Source of the DNA: Cyrtodaria siliqua
Lineage: Eukaryota; Mollusca; Bivalvia; Adapedonta; Hiatellidae
NCBI GenBank assembly: GCA_037043455.1
Contig: JAWPHD010004364.1
Location: forward strand, 124,001-188,000
Reading direction: 5' to 3'
Length of the DNA stretch: 64,000 bases
Shown here: positions 55,313 through 64,000 of the stretch, piece after piece
Layout: each line of letters begins with the position of its first letter
Numbering within the stretch: the stretch's first letter is position 1
Translations under genes and position numbers: made by a program
Notes under the pieces: model-generated
What the model saw: the letters and a program-made list of their open reading frames with translations, nothing else
What the model was told of the DNA's origin: nothing
Databases searched by the model: none

Positions 55313-55913
55313 TTAAGAGGAATTCAGACGAATATGTCTGTATTAAAGCAGCTATCCCGCCAACAACAGCCACAATTTACAACACGTGTACACCGTTTCT
55401 AGACCTATTGACGACGAGGTGTGTAACAAACCCAATAACTGATTTATTGCATTGAGCACCTTGTTTTTAATATAAGGCAAATACCGATATTTAACCCATT
55501 TTAATGGAGCGCCAACGTCATTGAGACGTTCGCGCAATTTGACGTCACGACGATGACGTAACGACCGGTACAGTTTAAAAACATTATTAATTTACTTATG
55601 TTTGTTACTAACGCCTTAAAGACCTATTAGCAACTTTGAATCGGAATTGTAGTCCATATTGTTTTAGTGAACCTCTATGAAAGCTACTGGCCCACTATAG
55701 AATAATAGAGGGTCACCATGTGATCGCTCTAATCCAATAAAATTCCTAGGATTTTGTGCGAGGTGCAATAAAATTATATTTCTAAGGCTACATATTTTGA
55801 GAATCCACACTCTATAGACACACCACACACAAACCAAACTGCATAACCAGAGCGTTGAATTAAGAGTTACTAACTTATAATTCATTTTACGCATCCGAGC
55901 TCTCCTCGGATGT
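55313..55913. other. Mixed AT-rich DNA, nothing recognised
   Basis: TGACGTCACGACGATGACGT at 55541-55560 is a CRE cluster. Minus-strand frames at 55352-55537 and 55664-55894 have no domain. Confidence 0.35.
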
Positions 55914-57560
55914 TTATGATGTTTATAAACGATATTGTATCAAATATTAACTCTGATTTAGAATACATTTGTACGATAGCTGCTCTTAAAATAGTCATGC
56001 TTCTTTACGCGGATGACTTTATCTCCCGATAAGTTGCTTTATCTCCCGATACGTTACAGTCTATGGTGAACGATAATGTCACACATGGGATCTGAAAATA
56101 AATACAGCATAAATAAATAAACTAAAATAATGTTCTTTGAAAAAGGTCGTCACACAACATATGAGTTCATACTAAATAATATAACATTAGAAGTTAATTC
56201 CTTTAAGTATCTTGGGATTCACTTGTTTAAAAACGGTAATTGGTTTAGAACGCAAAACAGATTGGCACAACATGCATCGTTTGCACTGCATCATATTTTC
56301 TCTGTTTTTAACCAAATAGAATTACCCATTTCTGAGAATGCAAAGTGTTTGACACTTTAGTAGCATTTGTATGAAATTATAGTTCGGAAGTTTGGCGATC
56401 ACATGATGCAAAATACGTTGAACTTATATTTAGAAATCTTACAGGTTTATATGGTGAACTAGGTACAGTTCCGGTCTATATAAAGAGAAAACTAAATATG
56501 GTAAAGTATTGGATTAAATTATTATATTAAAAAGAAAATATATAAATTACAAAAAAGCGACGTAGACAATAATATATCTTGTAGCATGGTCACTGATAAT
56601 TCTCTTTGTAATAGCACAGGTGTAATTCGTTTAATTGAAAATAACACCTGTCAGAATAACAGTTAAAATAAAAGTTAGAATAACTGAAATAGAGCTGAAA
56701 TGGACATGCTACAAAACAAATAGAGTATGGTTTCATCTCGTTGGTTAATTTAAACGCCCATCTTTATGTTTAAATTAACCAACTCAATGAACCCATACTC
56801 TATCTATTACATATAACGGTTCAAATTGGGCATTCCATATAAAATCAATATTAGAGACGTTAGGTATGACAAATAATATGATATAGAACACATTAGCTAT
56901 AAACTTATCCAACAAAGAATAGTAGACATGTATCATCAATTGAAAGCTGGTATGCAAATATAAATAATTCTAACAGACTTGTTACTTACTGTCGTTTTAA
57001 GCACGATTTTAACTTGGAACATTATTTAGATATTGATATGGAGAAAAAAAATAGAATAGCTCTTTGATTTAGATTTCTTCCCATAATCTCGCCATAGAAA
57101 GCGGAAGATATGAAAATATGCATAGGGATGAAAGAATATGGATTTTATTGAAAACGAATACAACTTTTTGCTTGTTTGTCCCATTTATAGAGAATTAACT
57201 TGAGATATAAATATCTTAAACCTTATTATTGCCGATGGCCAAATTTGAACAAGTTTGATTCGCTTATGACATCAAAGTCAAAATGTACAGTTGTAAATTT
57301 AGCGAAATTTATATTCTAAGCTCTCAAACAAAGGAATAGTGCATAAAGGAAATTTCCTGATATTAAATTCTTATTTTTCATTACAGCGATTTTGAAATAA
57401 TGTGCTTCTCAGTAAAACTGGTATAATGTAATTGTATGTTTACTTGTTTAATATGGATAAGTGTTCATGTTCTCACTATATTCATATTTTCATGTAATTG
57501 TGTAGGCTATGAACATGTGTTGTGTGTTTAATTGCTGAATAAAGAAATTTGTATTTGTAT
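55914..57560 (+). pseudogene. LINE reverse transcriptase 3' half, decayed
   Basis: MMFINDIVSNINSDLEYICT and LLYADD (56011 region) correspond to reverse-transcriptase motifs B'/C. VNSFKYLGIHLFKNGNWFRT at 56190 is the following thumb-like block, and a broken Cys-His segment lies at 57120-57300. Many stops and shifts. It ends with GAATAAAGAAATTTGTATTT at 57536. A foldback inserted at 56720-56803 interrupts it. Confidence 0.75.
56720..56803. mobile_element. Small foldback inside a LINE remnant
   Basis: ATAGAGTATGGTTTCAT and GTTGGTTAATTTAAAC pair with the complementary right arm around a ~12-nt centre. Confidence 0.8.
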
Positions 57561-58200
57561 ATTAAATCACGGGTATTTTAAGAACGCGTGAAAAATCCTA
57601 TACTTTTAATACGTTTAATCGGCACATATAAATTATTATATGACCTGAACACCTGGATAGAGTTTTTGTAAACGGTTTTGTAGTGTAATTTTGCCATTAT
57701 TCGTGGGTTAGATCAAGCCCTAATTGCTAAGAGGTGTGTGCTCATACCACTGGAAGTACCGCCTCCGTTACATTTATATTGAACACATCGATATATTCCG
57801 GAGTTATTAAAGCAATGCCAGGTTTAACAGTTTTGGGCGTAAGTTCATCCCTTGAGCATGGATTAATACAGTTCTAGGTATGCCATGTAAAAGTTATTAG
57901 TGGCCGTTCAAATAATGTAGAATAAATTAATTGCAGACTAGTGTAATATCTGTGACAGAGCTTTTTTTATTTTCATTTCAATTAAATTTGTTGATTTAAT
58001 CAAAGACAGTTATGTTTTCTACATCATTAAATGACACCGTACGTGACCTACCAGATACCGTTTGTTGAAACCCAATACAAAGATATAAATGGCATTGTAT
58101 ACATATAAATATAGACCCTTCATTATAACATGGATTTATATGTACATATAAATCCATGATTATGAGTAAAATACAGTTATAAAGACTTTGGCTAATATAG
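57561..58200. other. AT-rich stretch, nothing recognised
   Basis: A short palindrome ATGGATTTATATGTACATAT at 58131-58160. No gene. Confidence 0.35.
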
Positions 58201-59108
58201 TGTTTGGTGTTGATGGCGACTTATGGCAAATATATAATACTACAGAAATTATGGCGCCGAAATTATATGCTGTTTCATTTATTATTCTGTTTCATTTATT
58301 ATTGTTTTTATTAATTTTTTTAATCAATTATGGATAATATCTAATAAATATATTTGTTCCATGTCTACTTATCGGCAAAAAAAATCTGACGCTCGTATTA
58401 CCATAGATCTACATACATATATATCCATGTATTAATGTATAGGTATAGACCAGGTCCATTCATTCCGAATATACTACATTTCCCGGTTATTGTGTATGTA
58501 CCAAGATATTGCAGTGTTGCGGGTGACTTACTGTCAGATTTCGATGAAAACAATGTTTACGTTTTTTTTTTGTTTGTTGTTGCTGTAAGTGTATAAATAC
58601 GATATTTTGTTAGATTAGTGAATAGTGTAATGAACCACTGAACGTAACGAATGACATGACACGATAGTCTTTACAAGCTCTCCATTTGCACCTGCACCGC
58701 GTACGACTTCATCATCAGTTGATGAATCCGATGTATTTTCGTCCTCAGACACGTATTCTGGCTCCAAATCGTAAGGTTGCACATGGTGTAACCGTTTTAT
58801 CACGGGCATTTCCTCTGACATCGCTTAATTCTCACATTTTCACACAAGGTATACTGTTTTGCGTTCAGTCCCAATGTAAACAAAAAATAGTTTGTTCCCA
58901 ATGACGTCATTTCCGGTAATTCGCGCAAGAGTTTTTCCCCTTAGATTTTTTTCGATTTTTTAGCAATGCCTGTTCGCCTTTTCGGTTTTTATCTTTAAAA
59001 ACATATTTTCACTAAACATACTTCAATAGCATAGTAAACATCGTATTTATAATGATATTTAATAATTAAAAACATATCAACAACGGATTTGTTGATTTAG
59101 GACAAATT
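58201..59108 (-). repeat. Dispersed repeat carrying promoter and first exon (copy B)
   Basis: Closely similar to 29680-30519. On the minus strand TGACGTCA (58902-58909) lies upstream of an ATG at 58821. The frame reads MSEEMPVIKRLHHVQPYDLE then PEYVSEDENTSDSSTDDE and stays open for 68 codons. GAGCTTGTAAAG near 58680 may be a splice donor. A ~48-bp insert at 58399-58447 containing ATAGATCTACATACATATAT is absent from copy A. Confidence 0.6.
58615..58821 (-). CDS. N-terminal exon of an unrecognised acidic protein (copy B)
   Basis: 68 codons on the minus strand. VQPYDLEPEYVSEDENTS is followed by an acidic Ser/Asp stretch. A Gln-Pro-Tyr-x-x-x-Pro element followed by an acidic region also occurs near the N-terminus of multicopy invertebrate proteins, some linked to transposons; I recall this only loosely. 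Copy A (30208 downward) has a deletion that breaks the frame. No downstream exon is identified. Confidence 0.4.
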   Translation of the reverse strand: MSEEMPVIKRLHHVQPYDLEPEYVSEDENTSDSSTDDEVVRGAGANGELVKTIVSCHSLRSVVHYTIH

Positions 59109-59500
59109 TCATCTTTAAGCAATCTTTCAATTGTGATTATTATGGTTTACTTAATCTCAAGAAAAACGAACGATCAGTGTTATGCCAATTAAGATGTGCT
59201 ATTTTATCACTGAGAATAGAGACTGGACGATATATTGGTGAATCCCCAGAACACAGACTTTGTCAATTTTGTGATATGAACACTATTGAAGATGAAATAC
59301 ACTTTTTATTTAACTGTGATCTTTACAGTCATATAAGAAACGATGTATTTGGAGATATTTTACATAACAACATTTATTTGAACTTACATGTTAATGATAA
59401 ACTCTCATTTTTATTGCATAACCATCCGAGAAAAGTATCAAAATATATTGCTAAAGCATATGTAAAGAGGAAAACTGTTATTTATTCATAAATACTGATT
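59109..59500 (+). pseudogene. LINE C-terminal fragment with Cys-His motif
   Basis: An open frame (59177-59491) has LRIETGRYIGESPEHRLCQF, CDMNTIEDEIHFLFNCDLYS and HIRND, the Cys-Cys-His-Cys C-terminus of a non-LTR retrotransposon. A likely 3' tail of the same insertion, (TTAC)n, is at 60270-60298, separated by the inverted fragment 59530-60110. Confidence 0.75.
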
Positions 59501-59529
59501 TATGTTAAAAAAGCATAATTTCAATATTA

Positions 59530-59870
59530 CATGAACAGAACAGAACATACTTTTATTGACTTGTACATTAAGTACATCATCATAACATATATACAACAAT
59601 TACAAAATGACTATTTAAATCACGTGTAACATACAAAGTATATGATTTCTATACAGACATATATCAGCTCTAAAGACGATGATCTATAAGGTGTTCACAC
59701 ATGCGTTATAAATATTCTATGTGACATCGCACATTTGAGATATGAAGCCAATTTAAAAAGAATCATTTTGTTTTCAGTTTGCAATAATTCGATGAATTTA
59801 AACATACTTGGTCTAATACGATAATATTGTGCTATGTATTTCCTCCTTATATCGGAGTAACATGGACATT
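59530..59870 (-). pseudogene. Inverted copy of the (TTCTG)n LINE 3' end
   Basis: The reverse complement matches 37690-38030: GGAGGAAATACATAGC, ATTGCAAACTGAAAACAAAA, and the tail ending in TGTTCTGTTCTG. The coding part breaks off at CATGG near 59865, where the 63-bp tandem repeat begins. Confidence 0.8.
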
Positions 59871-60098
59871 ATATGGACATGTCGTCACAATTCTAAATGT
59901 GTATTGATCTTATATCGGAGTAACATGGACATTATATGGACATGTCGTCACAATTCTAAATGTGTATTGATCTTATATCGGAGTAACATGGACATTATAT
60001 GGACATGTCGTCACAATTCTAAATGTGTATTGATCTTATATCGGAGTAACATGGACATTATATGGACATGTCGTCACAATTCTAAATGTGTATTGATA
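59847..60098 (+). repeat. 63-bp tandem repeat, 4 copies
   Basis: Four near-identical units with TTATATCGGAGTAACATGGA and CATGTCGTCACAATTC. Being 63 bp (21 codons) it keeps a spurious frame open. The first ~20 bp of the unit derive from the adjacent inverted LINE end. Confidence 0.9.
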
Positions 60099-60205
60099 AC
60101 ATTCTAATTAACGCTTATACATGCTTTATATTTATTTAAGCAGTATAATTATGTCATTTCAATTCTCTCATTTAATTGTATAATATATTGTAACATTAGA
60201 GCCGG

Positions 60206-60298
60206 GTGCTATTTATTTCCTTCTGTACTATGATTGTATTGCATATTATGCACATGTCACTATAATAAAATGTTTACTTACTTACTTTACTTACTTAT
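60206..60298 (+). mobile_element. LINE-type 3' end with (TTAC)n tail
   Basis: TATAATAAAATG then TTACTTACTTACTTTACTTA. Probably the tail of the plus-strand LINE fragment at 59109-59500, split by the minus-strand insertion. Confidence 0.55.
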
Positions 60299-61532
60299 AG
60301 ACCCTACATTTAGAAATCAATCAAGGTGATGTTTGATGATTGCAAAATAACCCGATCAGGTTATATATCCCAAACTATTTTTCTCAAATTCAAGTTCAAA
60401 ATAAATCGGTTTGACAATATTCCTAATTGTTGGGATCAATGCATAATTAATGAATTAAAATATGTGGTAAACTAAGAATAATTTTAAATTTCAAATGGTC
60501 GCACCTCCCCTCCCGCATCCCGCACCCCCGCACCTCCACCCCTCACCACCCTTCCTTTTATTTAACTAGTTAAAGGCAGCTTCTAAATTAACACTTGCGA
60601 AATAAATATGAAATACTAATAGTTGTGTTATCAATGCCATTCGTAAGTTCTTTAAAACATCGATACGGTTTGTATAAACATGCATACAGAGTTTGTATAA
60701 ACATGCATACAGAGTTTGTATAAACATGCATACAGAGTTTCGCGTTTCTGAGATAAGATAATACTAGTTCATGTCTGCATGATAACTTTTTTCTCCTCAT
60801 CCGTTATCTACTGTGTGTTTACTATATTATACCGTGCCCATTATAGAAAAAGATGTGTTTTCAAGCAGCTAAGTACGTTATTAATTTGTTAAAATCGGAC
60901 TAAATGTGTAACATATATATATGTTATGCGCAAAATGAGAATATGAACAATTCCGGAATTGCTCTGCGCAAAGAAAGAGTTTTAAAATGCACGGCATTAT
61001 CGGAATTCTCAAAATGCGTGGTTCAATTCCGAAATCGTCCGTGTGTAGAGTAGGAATTTGGAGTAGGAATATTTTGGTTCTAGTTGTTAATTATAATACT
61101 GACGGCAAAGGCCTTCATTAATGCTGGAAGAACTAAAATAAAAGCAAGAAAGTATGTTTAAAGTGCAAGTATACGCGTGATGCAACGTTTGTTTATCTCC
61201 TCGTTTTCTATAAAATGTATATTAATTAATACAGCTAAGGTCAGTATCATTGAAATATGCAAATGTCATTACTAGAAATACCATAAACTGGTAAATTATT
61301 CTCAAACGGTCTGTGTAAGTGATTGTTTTTAGTACATTTGTCAGATGGACAGGTGTTCTAGACAATACGACAATTTGACATTAAATATATGTATATATAC
61401 CTTATCAGTATATTACTTTAATAAATATGATTAAAACAAGCAGACGCAATTAGTTGTAGTAGTGGCATAACACCAGATGCATTTATTGAGCAACTGGCGC
61501 GTTTGTTAGTTGACAGAACTTCTGTTGTATAT
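60299..61532. other. AT-rich DNA with short repeats
   Basis: A C-rich tract at 60500-60555, and three 23-bp copies of GTTTGTATAAACATGCATAC at 60668-60741. No gene supported. Confidence 0.5.
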
Positions 61533-61659
61533 ATAGAGAATATTATGTCAGTGCCTTTTTCTATCAAGTTTATTAGGCGAGGCTAGCCTCACCATTCTTC
61601 GTTTTCTAAGCCTCGCCTAATAAACTTGATAGTAAAAGGCACTGACATAATATTCTATT
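61533..61659. mobile_element. Foldback element with ~45-bp arms
   Basis: TATTATGTCAGTGCC and TATCAAGTTTATTAGGCGAG pair with the right arm. The centre GGCTAGCCTCACC...TAAGCCTCGCC repeats the GC-rich core style of other foldbacks. Confidence 0.85.
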
Positions 61660-61926
61660 TATCATGTAGATTATCCACATTTTCTGTATGAATTACTATT
61701 ATTACCTATTTCTCCGAATAATACGCTTATCGAGGACGCCGCCATGTTGTTGTTTTTTGTTTGTTTTATGACGTCAGGCAACGTTACGTGCATGACGTCA
61801 GATAACGTTACGTACAATAAACAAGGAGGGATTCCGCATTGATTTGCTCTATTGGTCAGTGGCTAATAAAGCAAAATTCAATAGGTCACCCCTTTATTGG
61901 GCAGAAAAGTTCACATCTGCATGATA
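61660..61926. other. Inter-foldback spacer with tandem CRE block
   Basis: TATGACGTCAGGCAACGTTA and CATGACGTCAGATAACGTTA are adjacent ~24-bp repeats (61768-61815). GCCGCCATGTTG at 61739 is YY1-like. CTATTTATCATG (61655) and its complement (61919) bracket the spacer. Confidence 0.55.
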
Positions 61927-62145
61927 AATAGAGTTTAATAACCAATGTTTTTGAGATAGGGGAAATATCTCCCGAGGTAGAGTAATGGCCCCGATATAAG
62001 AATATAAGAACGAGTGCGGAGAACGAGTTCTTATATCGGGGCCATTTCTCTACCGAGGGAGATATTTTCAGTATCTCAAAAACACTGGTTATTTAACTAT
62101 ATATTACACATAATTTAAAATGATATTTTATTTAAGAAATAATAA
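61927..62145. mobile_element. Nested foldback element (full-length relative of 14745-14854)
   Basis: Outer arms GAGTTTAATAACCA-TG-TTTTTGAGATA; inner arms AAATATCTCCCGAGGTAGAG and GGCCCCGATATAAGAA with their complements. The centre is AACGAGTGCGGAGAACGAG. Confidence 0.85.
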
Positions 62146-62224
62146 ATATGTACCTGTGTTTTATCGGTGAACGACTAACTGTATTTTATTCACCGATAAA
62201 ATACAGGTACGTATTTATTATTTC
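62132..62224. mobile_element. Foldback with TACCTGTGTTTTATCGGTGAA arms
   Basis: GAAATAATAAATATGTACC and CTGTGTTTTATCGGTGAA pair with the right arm around CGACTAACTGTATTTTA. It overlaps the end of the previous element. One decayed arm is at 25307. Confidence 0.85.
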
Positions 62225-62299
62225 GATTCTAACACAACAATAACCCCATTGTTTACGCTATTGTTGGGGCACTATATATTATCTCGGAGGTCAAGGTAA

Positions 62300-62437
62300 T
62301 CAGCTGCTATGTTTCAAGGCTGTTCCACTGGGCGCACCCGTATGCACAATCGTGAACGCTCGGTCAATCCCGTCATTTTTTCGGGATCCCGCCTCGTGTG
62401 TATCACGGCGCTTCGGTATGATCAAAATCTTCACATT
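62300..62437 (-). CDS. Exon-like segment in CpG-richer DNA (unrecognised)
   Basis: On the minus strand TTGCCTTCCGGCTAACAG precedes NVKILIIPKRRDTHEAGSRK, NDGIDRAFTIVHTGAPSGTA, LKHSS and TGA. GC content is clearly above its surroundings. The plus strand is also open for about forty codons here, and CGGGATCCCG is a palindrome, so a repeat origin is possible. Confidence 0.3.
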   Translation of the reverse strand, partial: NVKILIIPKRRDTHEAGSRKNDGIDRAFTIVHTGAPSGTALKHSS

Positions 62438-62901
62438 CTGTTAGCCGGAAGGCAACGGCACAGAAAATAGTGCACTGTCGCTAAGCGGTTGCTACATAAA
62501 CAATATGACGCTTGCCACACGTGTTGATGTACGATCTGCATTGCAAGTTTGTTATTTACAATACAGATGAAGGTTTTATCACTGCTTTTACGTAAATAAA
62601 CTATTGATGGACAATCGGCTAAATGACATTGCAAAATGTTGAAGATAACTTTGATTTTGAATGCAAATTCGTTTTGGTGGGAATCTGACGCGCATCACGC
62701 TAGTATCACGTAACCAATATGGAAACCTGCGTATTACATTCAAGTCATGTACGAGATGTTGCGAATGCCGTATGCAAAATTCTGCGTTTCAATACACTAG
62801 TAGTCACGTGTCAAACAATTAAGTAATTTCTTACGTCATATCAGTAGGAACGCCACGGACCTATAACATATCAGTTCTGTTCGCATTTTAACTCCGCGAA
62901 C
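62438..62901. other. CpG-containing stretch, possible promoter region
   Basis: Many CpG dinucleotides, CACGTG-type sites and ACGTCAT near 62836 upstream of an ATG with good context. No TATA box is evident. Inference only. Confidence 0.25.
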
Positions 62902-63132
62902 ATGGACTATTTCTTTGTATTTGACGGACTATTTTACGAATTTTCAATTAAAACAGACGCCATTTTTTTACACCCGAAATTGGGCGCGCTGCGTCGGCGA
63001 GCACTACGGGAACCTATGGAGTCTAACAACACGCGTACAGTGTTTCATACCGTAGATAATGTAAAAACTAATACCTTACCGGACGAAATAACGTCCCATT
63101 ATGTGTCAACACGATGCAGTGTTGGTGACTGA
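62902..63132 (+). CDS. Hypothetical 76-codon protein or first exon
   Basis: GCGAACATGGACT gives a strong start context. The frame reads MDYFFVFDGLFYEFSIKTDA, IFLHPKLGALRRRALREP and onward to TGA. CpG-rich in its middle (GCGCGCTGCGTCGGCGAGC). There is no known domain and no clear donor before the stop. It could be a true short gene, a first exon with alternative end, or chance. Confidence 0.35.
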   Translation: MDYFFVFDGLFYEFSIKTDAIFLHPKLGALRRRALREPMESNNTRTVFHTVDNVKTNTLPDEITSHYVSTRCSVGD

Positions 63133-63879
63133 CAGGTCACCGTGACATAACTTGACACGTGAAATTGACATGTTGGTCAAATTGGATTTGGGATTACTGT
63201 CTGCTGCTAGAGGTCCATGATCAAGGTATTTGTTTTATCATTAAAATGTGTTTGTTAATAAACAGTACACACCACTTTTAGATCGTACATATTTAGACAT
63301 AAGCCAAATATAGTGCCTAAAAAAGTGGCGTATACTGTATAATAGAAAGTTTATATTTTTCGTGTACTCCGATCTTTCCAGTAACTGGATGTACTGTAAA
63401 CTGTAGAACGTTTTGTGGAATAAAACAATTACTAGTAGAAATGCTATCAATGTCCCCCGCACCCCCGCCCACCCAAGTACGGTTGATGTGGGGAGGATGG
63501 GGGTGGGTAGATGGAGCTTGAATATCGAAAACAAGTAGGGGGTAAGGAAACTAGAAACCCCCTCCACCCCCACCCCCACCCCTCAGATTCATGAATGTAA
63601 ATTGTTAGCGTTGTCTCTTTATCGTTATGCTATCCCCATTTTCTCGCACATTCGTGAATACATACTCGATACAACTACCATCGAAATAATGTAAACAGCC
63701 ATTGACATGTCAGATTAATATTTATGTACAGTAACATAGATCTACGTACACATATGTGTACATATATATCCATGACAGTAGAGGTTTGAGTTTTCCTTTA
63801 TAAATATGTTACATTATGTATAACAAAGGATAAACTCTGTCTGTTTGATCATTGACATTGGATTGATGTTGTTTTTCAG
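63133..63879. other. Low-complexity and AT-rich DNA
   Basis: C-rich (63453-63475), G-rich (63490-63508) and C-rich (63557-63583) tracts give a spurious minus-strand frame (63241-63579). ATAGATCTACGTACACATAT at 63737 resembles the insert in the 58-kb repeat. Confidence 0.4.
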
Positions 63880-64000
63880 AGAGGCCTCAAATGTGAATCG
63901 TGCCCTTGAGCAATTCTAAGTGAATTGATACTGACGACTTCAGAATGTCAAGCCGAGTTAAATGCCATTGGATCATTTTGAGGTGGGAGCCTTTTTAAAA
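63880..64000 (+). other. Possible exon start at window end
   Basis: TGATGTTGTTTTTCAG is a strong acceptor. The first frames hit stops, but an ATG at 63946 (MSSRVKCHWIILRWEPF) is open to a stop at the window edge. GAG|GTGGGAG near 63979 could be a donor. This may be a 5' UTR exon with a start codon. Confidence 0.2.

Noticed and set aside
59829..60107. 92-codon frame with 21-residue repeats
   Set aside because: Open only because the tandem unit is 63 bp; it is antisense to a LINE tail.
63241..63579. 112-codon minus-strand hydrophobic frame
   Set aside because: Half of it covers C-rich and G-rich low-complexity tracts; hydrophobicity reflects base composition.

Overview
The window is AT-rich eukaryotic DNA (roughly two thirds A+T by eye). 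It has GT-AG exon-like islands, tRNA-derived SINEs, many non-LTR retrotransposon tails, terminal-inverted-repeat elements and foldback elements, and no compact gene. The mixture is typical of a marine invertebrate, most likely a bivalve mollusc. The species call is inference. No intact multi-exon gene can be read here, and most long open frames are by-products of tandem repeats.

Layout. 1-3.7 kb: CRE-like sites, a 300-nt purine tract, a small TA-flanked MITE, a Gypsy-like LTR end (minus strand) and a decayed ~40-bp minisatellite. 3.73-9.35 kb: a ~5.6-kb terminal-inverted-repeat element inserted into that minisatellite, itself carrying SINEs, a foldback and two minus-strand exon-like segments. 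9.4-22 kb: a tRNA-Lys-like gene, foldback elements, remnants of two LINE types on the minus strand, and two (GAATTTT)n arrays with duplicated flanks. 22-31 kb: minus-strand exon-like islands at 22.0, 24.4, 25.1, 26.5 and 30.8 kb. One of them (24.4 kb) abuts forty tandem copies of a 24-bp unit carrying a consensus 5' splice donor. The same interval holds a THAP-domain pseudogene, a dispersed promoter-plus-first-exon repeat (second copy at 58.2 kb) and an integrase-core pseudogene.

31.37-50.29 kb is one ~9.47-kb segment duplicated head to tail with few differences. Each unit contains a broken LINE reverse transcriptase, several interspersed repeats, a 14-bp tandem array, a minus-strand exon-like segment, a MITE and a second LINE 3' end. 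The breakpoints fall inside LINE sequence on both sides. 50.3-64 kb: more LINE 3' fragments on both strands, microsatellites, nested foldbacks at 61.5-62.2 kb, and a CpG-richer stretch at 62.3-63.1 kb with exon-like frames on both strands.

The most unusual signals are (i) the forty-donor array next to an exon, (ii) a scattered set of short minus-strand exon-like cassettes, several ending in stop codons and several rich in tyrosine motifs (YENI, YPDM, DYATV, EEYSKV), one duplicated with the 9.5-kb unit, and (iii) the 5.6-kb element whose terminal repeats carry CRE palindromes and inward-facing splice donors. All exon calls rest on reading frame, splice motifs and composition only and need transcript data.
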